From NCBI GenBank assembly GCA_949318235.1, contig OX439129.1, forward strand, positions 30,441,243-30,505,242: DNA of 64,000 bases, given 5' to 3'. This DNA is from Ecdyonurus torrentis. Taxonomy: Eukaryota; Arthropoda; Insecta; Ephemeroptera; Heptageniidae. Below the pieces are notes generated by a model, which searched no databases, was not told the DNA's origin, and saw only the letters and a list, made by a program, of their open reading frames with translations. Positions 1 through 27,335 of this stretch are shown piece after piece; positions within the stretch are counted from its first letter, which is position 1; each line of letters opens with the position of its first letter. The position numbers and the translations under genes were made by a program.

Positions 1-737
1 TGTCTCATTCATCGCGCTAGCAGATTTATATGTTTTTTATGTCAAGAGATTTCATTCTGATGAAATAAAAAAAAAAAAAAAATCTCATTAATTCAGCTTA
101 CTTGTCATGTTACTTTTTTAAATCCAAATGTAATTTGTCACATTTCAATACATTATTAACATAAATCTTTATTACTAATTTTGAATTTTATTACTATAAA
201 GAAAAATATAGTTTGATAGATTTTTTTTTATTGTTATTATTTTATATTTATATTTAAAAAATTTACTTCGCGTGTGCCAATCAAAATGATTGTTATTTAT
301 ATATATATATTATATAAAAATTTAAAAGGCAATGGCCTTTTAGATCAAATTTTTAGCAGTACCATCAAAAGATACAGCTATAACTAGAGAATTCTTCTTA
401 TGTTATGAATGTGGGATGAGGGACAGGTGTGAGCTTAGGTAAAAAGAAGGCAGTCGCGGGCACGCGCTTACTTCGCGAGTCGAACTCTTATAATATTATA
501 CATATGCGGCTGGCTTTTTGTATATTACGTATATTATGTCCCCCACCTCACCTTTATAAGATGCCCAGAGAACTCACCGGTAGGTATAGGGGCCCATGGG
601 GCTGATGTTGCAGCTGCCGTCGTATATATATTTTTTTCCTCTATAGTCTTCCTGTCCCTTGATAGCAGCTGCTGCTTGTTATTATTATATCAGGTCCTTC
701 CCGTAGAAACTGAACTGAAAAACTTTTTTAGTTATTC

Positions 738-913
738 AGTGGAAGTTGTACTAAGCAGCACGTGCTATCTAACGTAAATTAAATTTCAGAGTGGTGTGTT
801 GATCTTTGTGTCAGTGTCGCGTGCTATATCAAAACTACCCCTCTATTTTATCAGTCTGTGTGATATACCAAAAGGATTTCTATTTATAAATACGGATTAT
901 TATCAATATATTG
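738..913 (+). promoter_or_regulatory. Candidate Cdk4/6 promoter and noncoding first exon
   Basis: The first coding exon of the kinase opens with a splice acceptor at 4623-4624, so a noncoding exon must lie upstream. A plausible one ends at 913, where TTG is followed by GTAAGAA. Arthropod-type TCAGT initiators occur at 736-740, 811-815 and 851-855, just downstream of a locally GC-richer stretch (about 440-780) that contains a CACGTG E-box near 760. No TATA box is visible. This is inference; the true first exon could lie left of the window. Confidence 0.25.
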
Positions 914-3900
914 GTAAGAAACTGACCATCTTAATATTCGTTTTATGTAATAGAAATTAAAAATTATATTATTTTTGTCATATATTTATATATTTTTAAT
1001 ACTCTAATATTATGACCGTGTTATAAATATCTTTATTTGAGAATTGAATTTATAGAAACAATTATTATTACGTGTATTTTTTTATCTCAATTATAACAAT
1101 TAAATAATATTTTCATCTTGATTTAAGTCCTGTGTGTTAGTTACATACTTGTAAATTATACATATTATGCCTTTTATTTGACCTTTCAAGGTCTTTAAAT
1201 TTAAATGTTTTTATCACCTCGCCAAATTAACATCTTGTGTTATAAAGTACTTACATCATTTTAACAATCGCATTTTAGCAATAAATAGTGAAAATGTTTT
1301 ACATATTTAAGAAATCTTTTATTTAGTAAATATTGCTATGTTATTATGTAGGTGTGAATAAAAAAATAGATACGTAATAAAAAGGTGTTAATATATTATA
1401 AGTAGTGATTAACCTTTGACCTTGATTGACCTAGGTCAAACGTCTACCTGCACATTAACTCAAAGATATTTTCCTTTTTTTCCTTTTTTTTTTCTTTTTT
1501 TTTTTAATTTTGTTGAATTAAAATTAATAAGGCATAAGATAGGAAATTTCTAACAATTTGGTTTAATTTTATAAAACTAAAGATATATGAAGGTTGCAGA
1601 AATTAAAATCATATATAATTTTAATAAAATGTATTCTTTTAAAGTTAACAAGTTGATAAGTTGACAATCCGAGCATGGTATACAAAAACATGAATGTAGG
1701 CACGTTATAATAAAAACTCATTAAAATTAATTCAAGGTGCATTATATGCAGCTGCTGCATATAGAAACTTTTGTGTATGTCAAGTGGTCGAAAAATTAAA
1801 ATAAATAACACAAAAATTGAAATTCAGAAATCATGCTTTTCTACAATTATTATGAAATTTTGTTGTTGGACGTATGTGTGTTATAAAAGTATAAACATGT
1901 AAAAATAGAGCGACTTTGCGAACTTATATAGTATTAATTATTTAGTGTTGAATAGTAACATTTTGCTCTACAGAAAAGTAATACATAATTATATCTTCTG
2001 TCTACTATTTACGTGCAGCTGCACCTTATTGAAGCTTAAAAATATTGATATTATGTTATAGATAGAAAGCGAAGCTGTGTTTTTTTAATATAGCAGCGAA
2101 GGACTTAAAAAAAAATGTCTCTGCATGGGTAAAAACTGAATTGAATTCTTTTTATCGTGCATAGATATTATAATGCAATTATTCTCATCTCGTTTATTAA
2201 AAAATTAAATTCGGTGTCATAATATGATCCTCTACCTAAGCATTTTATTATTATTATTATAAATATATTATGTATAAATATATAGCCTGCAGCATGAAAT
2301 TACAGACATGAATCGAATGTTGCTGTAAAATACAAGAATGACTTTGCCTTTTACTGAATCTTATTAACATTAACTTGATATTTTGTGTTTTAAAATATAA
2401 AGATCAAAAGTATGTTTTGAATTATATTTAAATTAAATCGTATATTTAAATATAGAGATAAAAAAAAAGGGAGATTAGTCACCAAAAGGAGCGGCATGGC
2501 ATGTATAATAACACTGTTAGTTGTGAGAACTTGCAAAATCACAAGGTTTGTAAGGTTCCCTGTGGTCAAACTTCATTATTTGTTGATGTGCCTCGAATGT
2601 TTTGCCGACAAAAGATGACAAGATTTTGTATAAATCTTACTAGATAAAAAAAAACAAAAAAAAAAGCGCAATAAATTAACAAGAAAATATTTTATCATTA
2701 ATTTTTATAACAAGGTTTCATTACATTTTTTTTTTATATAGTATAGCGATATAATATACACTAGAAGATTTTTTAATTTTATCATTTAAAAATTCTTAAA
2801 CTATATATTTATTTATTTTTAGAATTCCAATGTTTGTAACATTAAATATAATAATGTTAATAATGTATACAAATAAGTTTAGTGCATCTTAAAAAAATGC
2901 CTTTGGTTGAGATATTATACTGTATTCTTGGAAAAAAGGAGATTTAAAAAATAAAATGCTGGTTTATGCGTTTATATTTTTAAAACGCACTTCCTCACAC
3001 TCTCACGTTCCTGTATACTTTCCCATCTGCTATCATATATTATATCTACCTACGTATATGTATATTTATTATTATCAAGTTTTTTATACTCTATGATCAA
3101 AAAAAGGGGGTTTAAATGGCTAAGGAGAGGTGGGACATACACGTTTTTCTTCTCCCCCTTTCGGAGCAACAGTTGGTTCTTTTACTCTTTTTTTTTTACA
3201 TCAGAGAGCAGCTTGCGCACTACACTTTTTGTTTGCATTTTATAATGCATTCAGTCGCACACTGTTGCATTGCATTTCACGATAAGTGCATGGATAGAGA
3301 GAGCTTTACTCATGGGCAAAGATTCAAGATATATGATAAAAAGTCAAAAGTTTAAACATAATTTCATGCTGGACTTTTAAACTTTTCTATAATTTTTGTA
3401 CACATATTTTCCCCCTATATATGTCCCATCCCCTTTTTTATTGAATTTACGTACATACCGTACATACGTGAAAACTAAACGATTGAAGGTAAAAATATAA
3501 TTTTGTATTCCAAGATTTCAATCAAATTTATTCTTATTTTCATAAAACTAAAAGACACTTAAAAAGTTATAATTAAATCTATTATTTGGACTGGAATGCT
3601 TCTCTGTATTCTGAAGTGATTCTTTTTACTAAAACAAAGCAAAATGAAGACTTAGCCAATAAACCAGGTGCATTTTTATTACTGTGGGTGATAAATAAAT
3701 GACATAAGGTAATTCTATTGGACTTATTTAATGGCGCCGGCTGTGTTTCCGGTGTACCACGTGACATTAGTGTTACTGTTTCCTTTCTTTGTGGACTGCC
3801 AAGCTCGGTGTCCACCTGTTGTTCTCCCCCAGAGCACCAGCGGATATGATACCTGCAATTGCGTGTTGTCGCGTATAGATTATTAATTACTCTTTACGCA

Positions 3901-4624
3901 TTGTGTGCTCTATATCGTTAGGCAGGAAGACTTTAAAAAAAATAATAACAATTATTTGATAACATCTTTTCTAAAAGTAATTTTGCAATGGAGCTTATAG
4001 GTTTAGCGCGCGGGGAGACGCGGGGAAAGCTAAGGGTCCCCTAATTTAACATTACGCTTATGAGGAAAAATACGTTTTTTGTAATTTTTGAGAAAACTTA
4101 CACCTTTTTCGGAGAAATTTAAATGAGAAATACTAGACATACTTTTACGTGTTTTAAGCAATAGAATTTTTTAAATAATTTTTTAAACCGATAACCTCCA
4201 ATTGTGGATATAAGTTTTTTTTTGTAGTACAATTATTATCATGGAAAATCAATAATGCTAAGAATGTGATATACGTATGTCGTATTTGAGATATGTAATG
4301 AATGACCTTCTATTTTACAGAAACTAACCATGAATTCATTTAATTTTATAAAGATGTTTTGTGATAATATATAATATCATCACTGTATTATAGCAATTCA
4401 GACATAATTATATTGTTTACCAACATGCGCGATAAGAAGTTTGACAAAAACATTGTTAATTGTTAAGAAAGATAGAAACATTGGAAATATTAATTTAACA
4501 GATACTCACTGTCAGATAGAATACATTGCCCATTCTTTAGTCTTCTTTGTTGTTAATTCAAAAATGATAAAAGGTTGTATGATGTTGCTTTGTTTTATAA
4601 CACTTTATTTTATGTGTGTTGCAG
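914..4624. other. AT-rich stretch without a recognisable gene
   Basis: If the upstream exon is right, this is a 5' UTR intron of the kinase gene. It holds homopolymer tracts and short TA runs. Short open frames here (for example 3116-3355 and 3582-3815) match no family I know and have no coding character. The only notable site is the nuclear-receptor-like cluster at 1413-1440. Confidence 0.5.
1413..1440. promoter_or_regulatory. Nuclear-receptor-like site cluster
   Basis: TTTGACCTTGA (reverse complement contains TCAAGGTCA, the extended half-site bound by FTZ-F1 and ERR-type monomeric receptors) is followed within a few bases by the perfect palindrome TGACCTAGGTCA at 1427-1438, two AGGTCA half-sites inverted with no spacer. 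Three half-sites in 28 bp of AT-rich DNA is striking, but binding is only inferred from the motif. Confidence 0.3.
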
Positions 4625-4717
4625 CTTGTGAAGTTTTGAGATGTTGAGCAGTGGTGTGCACTGACTCGCTACCCCACCCCCTGTGTGTCCGTGGACACTC
4701 ACACGCCCGGCTGTACC

Positions 4718-20935
<16,218 letters not shown>

Positions 20936-21498
20936 CTCAAGCATAAACTCAACTTGTTTAGTGTCTCAGCTCAGAACTAGTGGTAATGAATAGTGTATGG
21001 ATGAATTTTATTTTATTGATTGGACTGGTAAATGCTTGTTTGCCTTGTTTTGTTTTCATAAGTGTATTTGTTTTGCAGCTCTATACAAATATTATTTAAT
21101 TTGATGCACATAAAATTTAAAAAATAATAATAATAATGTGATTTAAATTTTTAATATGGAATAGTTGATTTTCTGCACATTGTAAATTAAATTTTAAAAT
21201 AATGAAAGGGGGAAAAAAACAAATTTGCTTATCTTTTATGTAGCCTAGCGACCTCATTTTAGGGTATTTTTTTCAATTAAATTTACTAACAAACAACAGT
21301 GGTATGAGTTTCGCATATTTGCATATCTTTTCATCCAATTAATTTTGTTATGTTAAAGATGTCCTAGTACATTTTAAGAGCAGGGAAAGTAGAAAGTAAG
21401 GAAGGTCAAAGTATATGTTTGATCATTTCTGTATTAAGAAAAATTTAAGTGTCTGTTGAAGTAAATGTATAAAGAAAGACAACATGTTTTTGGGACAC

Positions 21499-22811
21499 AA
21501 TAAAAAAAAAAAAAAAAATGTTCTGCTAAGTTGAACGAGGAAGACTAATAATTTGAGGGGGTAATTTTATTCCATATTCTAAAAGACACATTGTTCTGAA
21601 TCGATGCATGTGTCAATTTCTAATTTTTGAGTTCATTAAGTATTTTTAATTAATTTTTGAAAGTCGCCAAATGACGTCACAGGCTGCAAATTTTTTCCTA
21701 AGGCATATGTTGCTGCCTGTGACGTCATTTTGCGACTTTCAAAAATTAATTAAAAATACTTAATGAACTCAAAAATTAGAAATTCACATATGTATATATT
21801 CAGGAATGTGTCCACTTGTAGAATATAAAATAAAGTTACACCCTCATGTTTTTTGTAGTCTTTCTCATTGAAGTACCATAGGATCGTGATAATATATTTA
21901 ACCAGTCAAAAACTCTTGCTAAATTTGCAATGTTATTCCAATGAGAAAAACAATCTGGATTTAAATGGTAAAATATATTCTCCCAGTCCGGTGTACAAAA
22001 CTATCAACTTGATATCTACAACAGAATCCTAATTTCCTTACTTGTTTTATTATCTTAGGAGACTAATTGTTTTAAAATAATGATAGTTTTAATTGCAACA
22101 TAAAGATATTAAAACAAAAGAAGTATCAGCTCTTTTAGGTTTACAAGCTATACTACAAGTGCTGCATTTTCTTTTTATAAAAGTCATTTTTGTTAGTAGA
22201 CAGGGTGTGGGAACATTTTCTTTAATAAACCACTAAATTTTCTTGAACTCAAAATATTAAGGAAGACTATAATGGGACACATTTTTTTATTATTTTTTTT
22301 ATATATATATGTTGCTATATATCACTAGAAAATACAAGATCAACTCTTGATATCAAATGTATTTTTCTGTGGCTCAAGTAATAGGTAGCAATTTTTTTTT
22401 TCCTGTTCTTCCCCTAATGATGTTCAAGAAAATATTTTGGCTAATAATCTAGTCATGTAGCTGTATAGGTTATTATTATTATTATTATTTAGTTATCAAC
22501 TAATATTTAACTTGCATATTTTTTATTGTGAGTAAAACTAAAGGTTATAATTTATATAAATACCCTCCTTTTTTAATGCTCTTGAAATTTATTCCTTGTT
22601 GGACAAATTAAATTGCATTACATAAATATTCAGTTTTTAACTGTATTTATTATTATTATTTTAATATTATTTAGATTGAAACTGAAAATAGATTTTGATT
22701 GTGTTCAGCTGTGTAACTTGTGTAGTATTGAGCACCCTAGTTTTAAGATATATTATAACTTTTATGCCTTCTCAATGTCTTTATTCATGTGCTTGCTACT
22801 TTATAAATAAA
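21499..22811 (+). terminator. Candidate poly(A) signals for Cdk4/6
   Basis: AATAAA occurs downstream of the stop at 21499-21504, 21829-21834 and 22806-22811. The first lies just before a long A run; the last precedes a GT-rich stretch (TTGTGTTTGTTTGG), which is the better poly(A) context. Alternative 3' ends are possible. The middle part holds an inserted foldback element (21608-21790). Confidence 0.4.
21608..21790. mobile_element. Foldback MITE with CRE palindromes
   Basis: Near-perfect arms of about 70 bp (AATTTCTAATTTTTGAG and its complement) face each other around a loop near 21700. Each arm carries a perfect TGACGTCA (21672 and 21720). It probably lies in the kinase 3' UTR or just beyond. 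Noncoding. Confidence 0.8.
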
Positions 22812-22855
22812 AAATTTGTACAGAAATTGTGTTTGTTTGGATTGTAATTAAATAA

Positions 22856-23110
22856 ATTAAAAAATTTGAAGCTCAAAATTACGCGCCACTTCAGTTTTTT
22901 CAAGCATTTCAGTCGAAAGTATTGAAAAGGTTTTCTAGCATTATGAAAAAGGCTGTTGACACTACTGTAGGGTACTGGAGTACAAGTATATTTGGATCTA
23001 ATATTAATGTGTATGATATGATAGATAATCAAAATATACATGGTCAAAACCTAGTTGTTTGTAAGTCCCAATTGTTGGTAGATGAGTTAATAAAAAATTT
23101 TAAAAAATAA
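22856..23110 (+). CDS. Unrecognised short open frame (84 codons)
   Basis: The frame opens after a TAA and runs to TAA at 23110. The residues are not low complexity and include SIMKKAVDTTVGYWSTSIF and VYDMIDNQNIHGQNL, so it reads like real protein rather than AT-rich noise. An internal ATG near 22943 would give a shorter product. I do not recognise the family; a fragment of a transposase or another transposon protein, or a 3' exon of a gene, are options. No promoter or acceptor is convincing. Confidence 0.25.
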   Translation: MKKFEAQNYAPLQFFQAFQSKVLKRFSSIMKKAVDTTVGYWSTSIFGSNINVYDMIDNQNIHGQNLVVCKSQLLVDELIKNFKK

Positions 23111-23261
23111 TAAAAAATTAAAAAATCAGTCAACAAAGCTTCAAACTTGAAAACTTGGGGGTATAGGATTGGGCTAACCAATACCAATTGCTGGTGGAGC
23201 CATACAAAATGCTTTTAACTCAATGTTTCCTTAAGTGCCAACATTTGGGAATATTTTCCTT

Positions 23262-23376
23262 TTAAAGCTATAGACCACATAAAACAACATGTGCTTTTTA
23301 AAGAATAAACACGAAATGGGATCTTCGAAACTGATGACAATTTTTACCAGAATGTTAATGTAGCCCCACGAGAGCT
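23262..23376. mobile_element. TTAAAG-family MITE, truncated copy
   Basis: Matches the first third of the copies at 17959 and 48272, from TTAAAGCTATAGACC to the shared CCCCACGAGAG, then breaks off. The right two thirds and right inverted end are missing. Confidence 0.75.
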
Positions 23377-23619
23377 TAATTTGCAACTTTAAATTAATTT
23401 ATTTACATATAAATTAAAGTTTTTATTAAAAAAGGATGCAAAAAATATAGAAAACAAAAAATATATTATCCAGTATAAAATATTTTGATTTTTTTATCTT
23501 CTTTTTTCCCAAATAAAATGTTTTATTATTAACTTAATTTCTAGCATGGTTGCAAGGCAATTAACAGTTATTTAACTCAATTTATAAGTACTTAAATTTA
23601 TTTATTTGATTTATTAAAC

Positions 23620-23890
23620 ACGGTTCGTGTACAACATACATCTAAATATTCAATTTATAAAGCAATTGACATATTATACATAATTAATACGTGCATATAA
23701 AAATATCTAACGAGCCACATCATTATACATGCTGATCATTGCCCTCAGCATAATAGCCGATACTTAACTGCCTCTGAGTACATGTGAGGAGATGATACTG
23801 ATCACATGTCAACCCACATAAGGAACATATTTTTATTTTATTTTCACATAGGTTGTACATATTTTGGGTACATTTGGTCGCATGTAATTT
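23620..23890 (-). pseudogene. LINE 3' fragment with CCHC knuckle
   Basis: Minus-strand reading gives CSLCGLTCDQYHLLTC near 23770-23830, the same C-terminal Cys/His block found in the LINE pieces at 26.5 and 31.4 kb. Frame is broken on both sides. Confidence 0.6.
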
Positions 23891-23920
23891 CTTGCGATCA
23901 GCGAGCTAAGCTCATAGATT

Positions 23921-24236
23921 TTAAAGGCGTAGAACACCTTGAACAAAAAAGTTGCGTTATATCCTAACAAACCTGAAAATCAACGTTGATTTGGCCGGAG
24001 TCATTGATTTCTAATTTATTTTCCATTCACAAAATGCTGCTGCCGGTCACTGACGTCACAGCTCGCCCGGTTTACTTGCGAGTGGACCAGGCAAGCTGTG
24101 ACGTCAGTGACCGGCAGCGGCATTTTGTGAATGGAAAATAAATTAGAAATCAATGACTCCGGCTAAATCAACGTTGATTTTCAGGTTTGTTAGGATATTA
24201 CGCAACTTTTTTGTTCAAGGTGTTATACGCCTTTAA
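23921..24236. mobile_element. Long-arm foldback MITE with TTAA ends
   Basis: Arms of about 130 bp, nearly identical, with ends TTAAAGGCGTAGAACACC / GGTGTTATACGCCTTTAA and TTAA at both edges. The core has TGACGTCA in each arm (24051 and 24099). End sequence resembles the TTAAAG MITE family (TTAAAGG-ATAGA), so they may share a transposase. Confidence 0.85.
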
Positions 24237-24716
24237 GTGTAATTTCAACTCTGATAAATAATTGTACCTCAAGTTTAATTTAGTTGCTTCATTGTCCCCA
24301 TAAGAAAAGTACATTAATTTTGTGACGGAACACAAAGTCGCCTGCTAGCACTTTGTTAGTATTGTTGAGCTGTCAGTTTGTTTATTTTATCACTAAACCT
24401 AAGTTTTGCAACTCTTATTTGTTGCGTGCTTCTTGAGACAGACTTACAAAGTGTTGTCTGCTATATTTATAGCACTTAATTTGCATTAGTTCTTTATTGG
24501 GTTTAATATTATACATAATATTAAATACATATTATACATACTTCTCAGTTTGTTTATTCTCTCTCACTTTTTATGTGTTCTGTTTTTAAAGAAAGTGACT
24601 TACTTTCTTAAGTTTTAAGTTTTCTTAAGTAACATAAGTAACATAGGAAAATAAACCATTGTGGTTAGGATATCACGGTTAGAGTTATCGTGATATGATA
24701 AATTTGCAATGCAATG

Positions 24717-25037
24717 CTAGGAGAAACCAGCAAGGGCCCTACCATAGTGAAGAGAGTCCCATAGTTTGGTGAAAATCTAGCTAGCACAGGTATAAAAAAC
24801 TATAACACATTGGAAATAGTTTGGCAATAAACTCCAAGAGAGATGGAGTATATGTTATGCCTTTATCAGTCCTTACACTGATGAAGGCATAACACACTGC
24901 ATCCCTCTTGGAGTTTATTGCCGAACTATTTCCAATGTGTTATAGTTTTTTTTTATATCTGTGCTAGCAAGATTTTCACCAAACTATGGGACTCTCTTCA
25001 CTATGATAAGGCCCTTATTGCTGGTTTCTCCTATCCT
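24717..25037. mobile_element. AGGATAG-family foldback element, copy 2
   Basis: Arms of about 130 bp: AGGAGAAACCAGCAAGGGCC on the left and its complement on the right, ending CTATCCTA. The central hairpin is around ACTGATGAAGGC. Same ends as the nested element in kinase intron 7 and the arm at 44813. Confidence 0.85.
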
Positions 25038-26469
25038 ATATTCTTCCAAATTTATCATATAGGTCTATATTAAATTAATTTTAAAAAAATTGTTTTAAAA
25101 TATTACATAATAACCAAATTATTCTAAAATCAGAAAAACATAAGAGCCTTAATAGACAATTCTTCACATAATCTGGACAAAGCACTGGCAAGGATCACCA
25201 TGTTATTATTATAATTTTTTTTTTTTTTTTAATTTCTCACTTCAGAAATATTAAAACACCAAACATTGCACCATCATATAATTAAAATCAGAAAGTATTC
25301 GGGATATGTGAATGGGCCAGCAGTGAAAAGAACAAGGTGGAAAATGTGCTTAAAGTTAAATTATCTCCAAATAAGCTGGGTTTCGTCTGAAATTTCAGTT
25401 TCTGAAGCTGAATTTTTAAAATATATAGACCTATTATAGATGCAAATAACATTTTATTACCATATTTGAAAGATTAACAATGGGAAACTGAAATTGCTGG
25501 CAGAACTCACTCTTATTTTGAGTCAAATACGTGCATAATTTTCACCCTGTTCCCTGTTCATATAATTTGGGCTTGTTTATGTCCTAAATACTTTTTTAAT
25601 TGTGTTTACTTGATGATGATGTGCAAAATGTAAGGTGTGTTTTAATATTTTCAAAGTGAGAATTTAAAATAATAATAATAAATAAATAAACTCAATTTAA
25701 CTTGGTAAGCCCTATATAGGGTATAATAAAATGAACATAAAAGTAATTTATCCTTTTGCCAGTGATCAACATGATGACCCTTGAAAGTGCCGTATCCTGA
25801 TTACCTTAAAAGTTGTATATTAAGACTCAGTTTGTAGTAAATCTATTTCAGTTATATGTTAAATTTTTGTTAAAGTTCGTGTGATATTTATTTTACACAT
25901 AATATATATGCTAAGAATATGTTTTTGTTTTGTAAAAGTCTTAAATGACACTTATTATTTTTATCAAATTCTATCATAAAATAGGAGGTTTGTATAATGC
26001 TTTGTATTATACAGCATTAATTTCTTTGTGGATACAAATAAATTACAAAAGAATTTGTTGCAGAGAAGAGATGAAATGAGAGAGGTCATGCGCGCATGCA
26101 GCGACAGAGCATGAAACAACAATAATATGCCACTGCTTTTGTTTGTATATATTGAAAACCAGGCTAGCCGGAGAAAGAGAGATTGATGGAAAAAATATGG
26201 AAAAACAATAATGCCACTGCTACTAAGGTATTCCATATTTAATTTGCAGAATAAAAATGGAAGATGAGGATAAAACCAGGCCAGAGCTGCAGACGCTTCC
26301 TGAGATATAACTATGTTTCCTTTACTATGTTTCCTTCAATTTACAATGTTTCTTTTACTAGGTTCCTAACGGTCCTAATCCCTAGGTTTCCTAAAACTCC
26401 TAATGTTAGGAAACTTAGTTGTCTCAAAAGTTTCCTAACATTACTTTCCTAACATAACTATCAATTTAT
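25038..26469. other. AT-rich stretch, no gene seen
   Basis: Contains a T tract near 25220 and, at 26290-26460, six or more imperfect copies of TTTCCTAAC and its relatives with small internal palindromes (CTAATGTTAG). No coding region or known element is recognised. Confidence 0.4.
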
Positions 26470-27335
26470 TTCTGCCTGGGATATATACATACATTAAACA
26501 TTAATCTTGAGCATATGCTGTTAGACTAATGCTGCAAATAGTACATTTCAGCAAATGATATTGATCACAAGGCTCACCCACACAATTTACATGAGGTACC
26601 ATATCGTGGTACTCTTTCGGTAAATGTTATGATGAAAACCATGCACTGCGAATCAAGTAAAAATGTGTCTATTTTTAAAGTTGGGATTTTTCCAATTAAC
26701 ATTATCAAAGGCCGGGGTATTGTAAAATGGTAGGTTGATGTCCTTAGACTTATCAACTCTTCTCGCTTGATAAACGTCTCAAACACAGGGGTTACAGGCA
26801 AATTAAATTGGGTTTGAAGTTCTTGAACAAAGAAATTCTGACCCGTTATAGTTCATAAAGTAATCTGCTTTTAGTGAATTTAGAAATAAGACAAAGTGCT
26901 CTTTTAAGAAAGTTAGCTTTTACTGATTCTAGATTTGCAAAGTCAGTTATAGTGATAAATATGACCAAATGATTTGGATTCCATATGAAGCTACTGGGAG
27001 ACACTTTCAGATTAAATAATTTTACTGCAGTTTTAATTGATAATAAATGAAAATTTGAAATTGTGTAACAAGAAGAGATATAGCCTACAAATATATGACC
27101 CTACAAATATATGACCCTACAAATTCTAATTTTACACCATCACAATACAATATGTTTCCTCTTTTTGATTTAGTTTTGGGCGGCCAGCACTTGCATATTT
27201 AAATTTAACAATTTTTGTTTTATTTGCATTTATTTTCAAACCCTTTTAAGAGAAGACCATTCCGTAATTTTATCCAATAGCCTTATTTGCATCTTTTCTA
27301 AGTTTTTACAAATAATTACAATATCGTCAGCATAA
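26470..27335 (-). pseudogene. LINE reverse transcriptase, 3' part (split)
   Basis: Reading the minus strand from 27335 gives YADDIVIICKNLEKMQIRL (RT catalytic motif C and following helix), then INANKTKIVKFKYA, a broken stretch, and finally PVTPVFETFIKREE ending in a CCHC-like block CKLCGEPCDQYHLLKC near 26520-26590. Order and motifs are those of a site-generalist non-LTR retrotransposon RT with a C-terminal zinc knuckle. Several stops and shifts show it is decayed. The 5' continuation is at 30727-31060, separated by the inserted 3.39-kb element. Confidence 0.8.
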
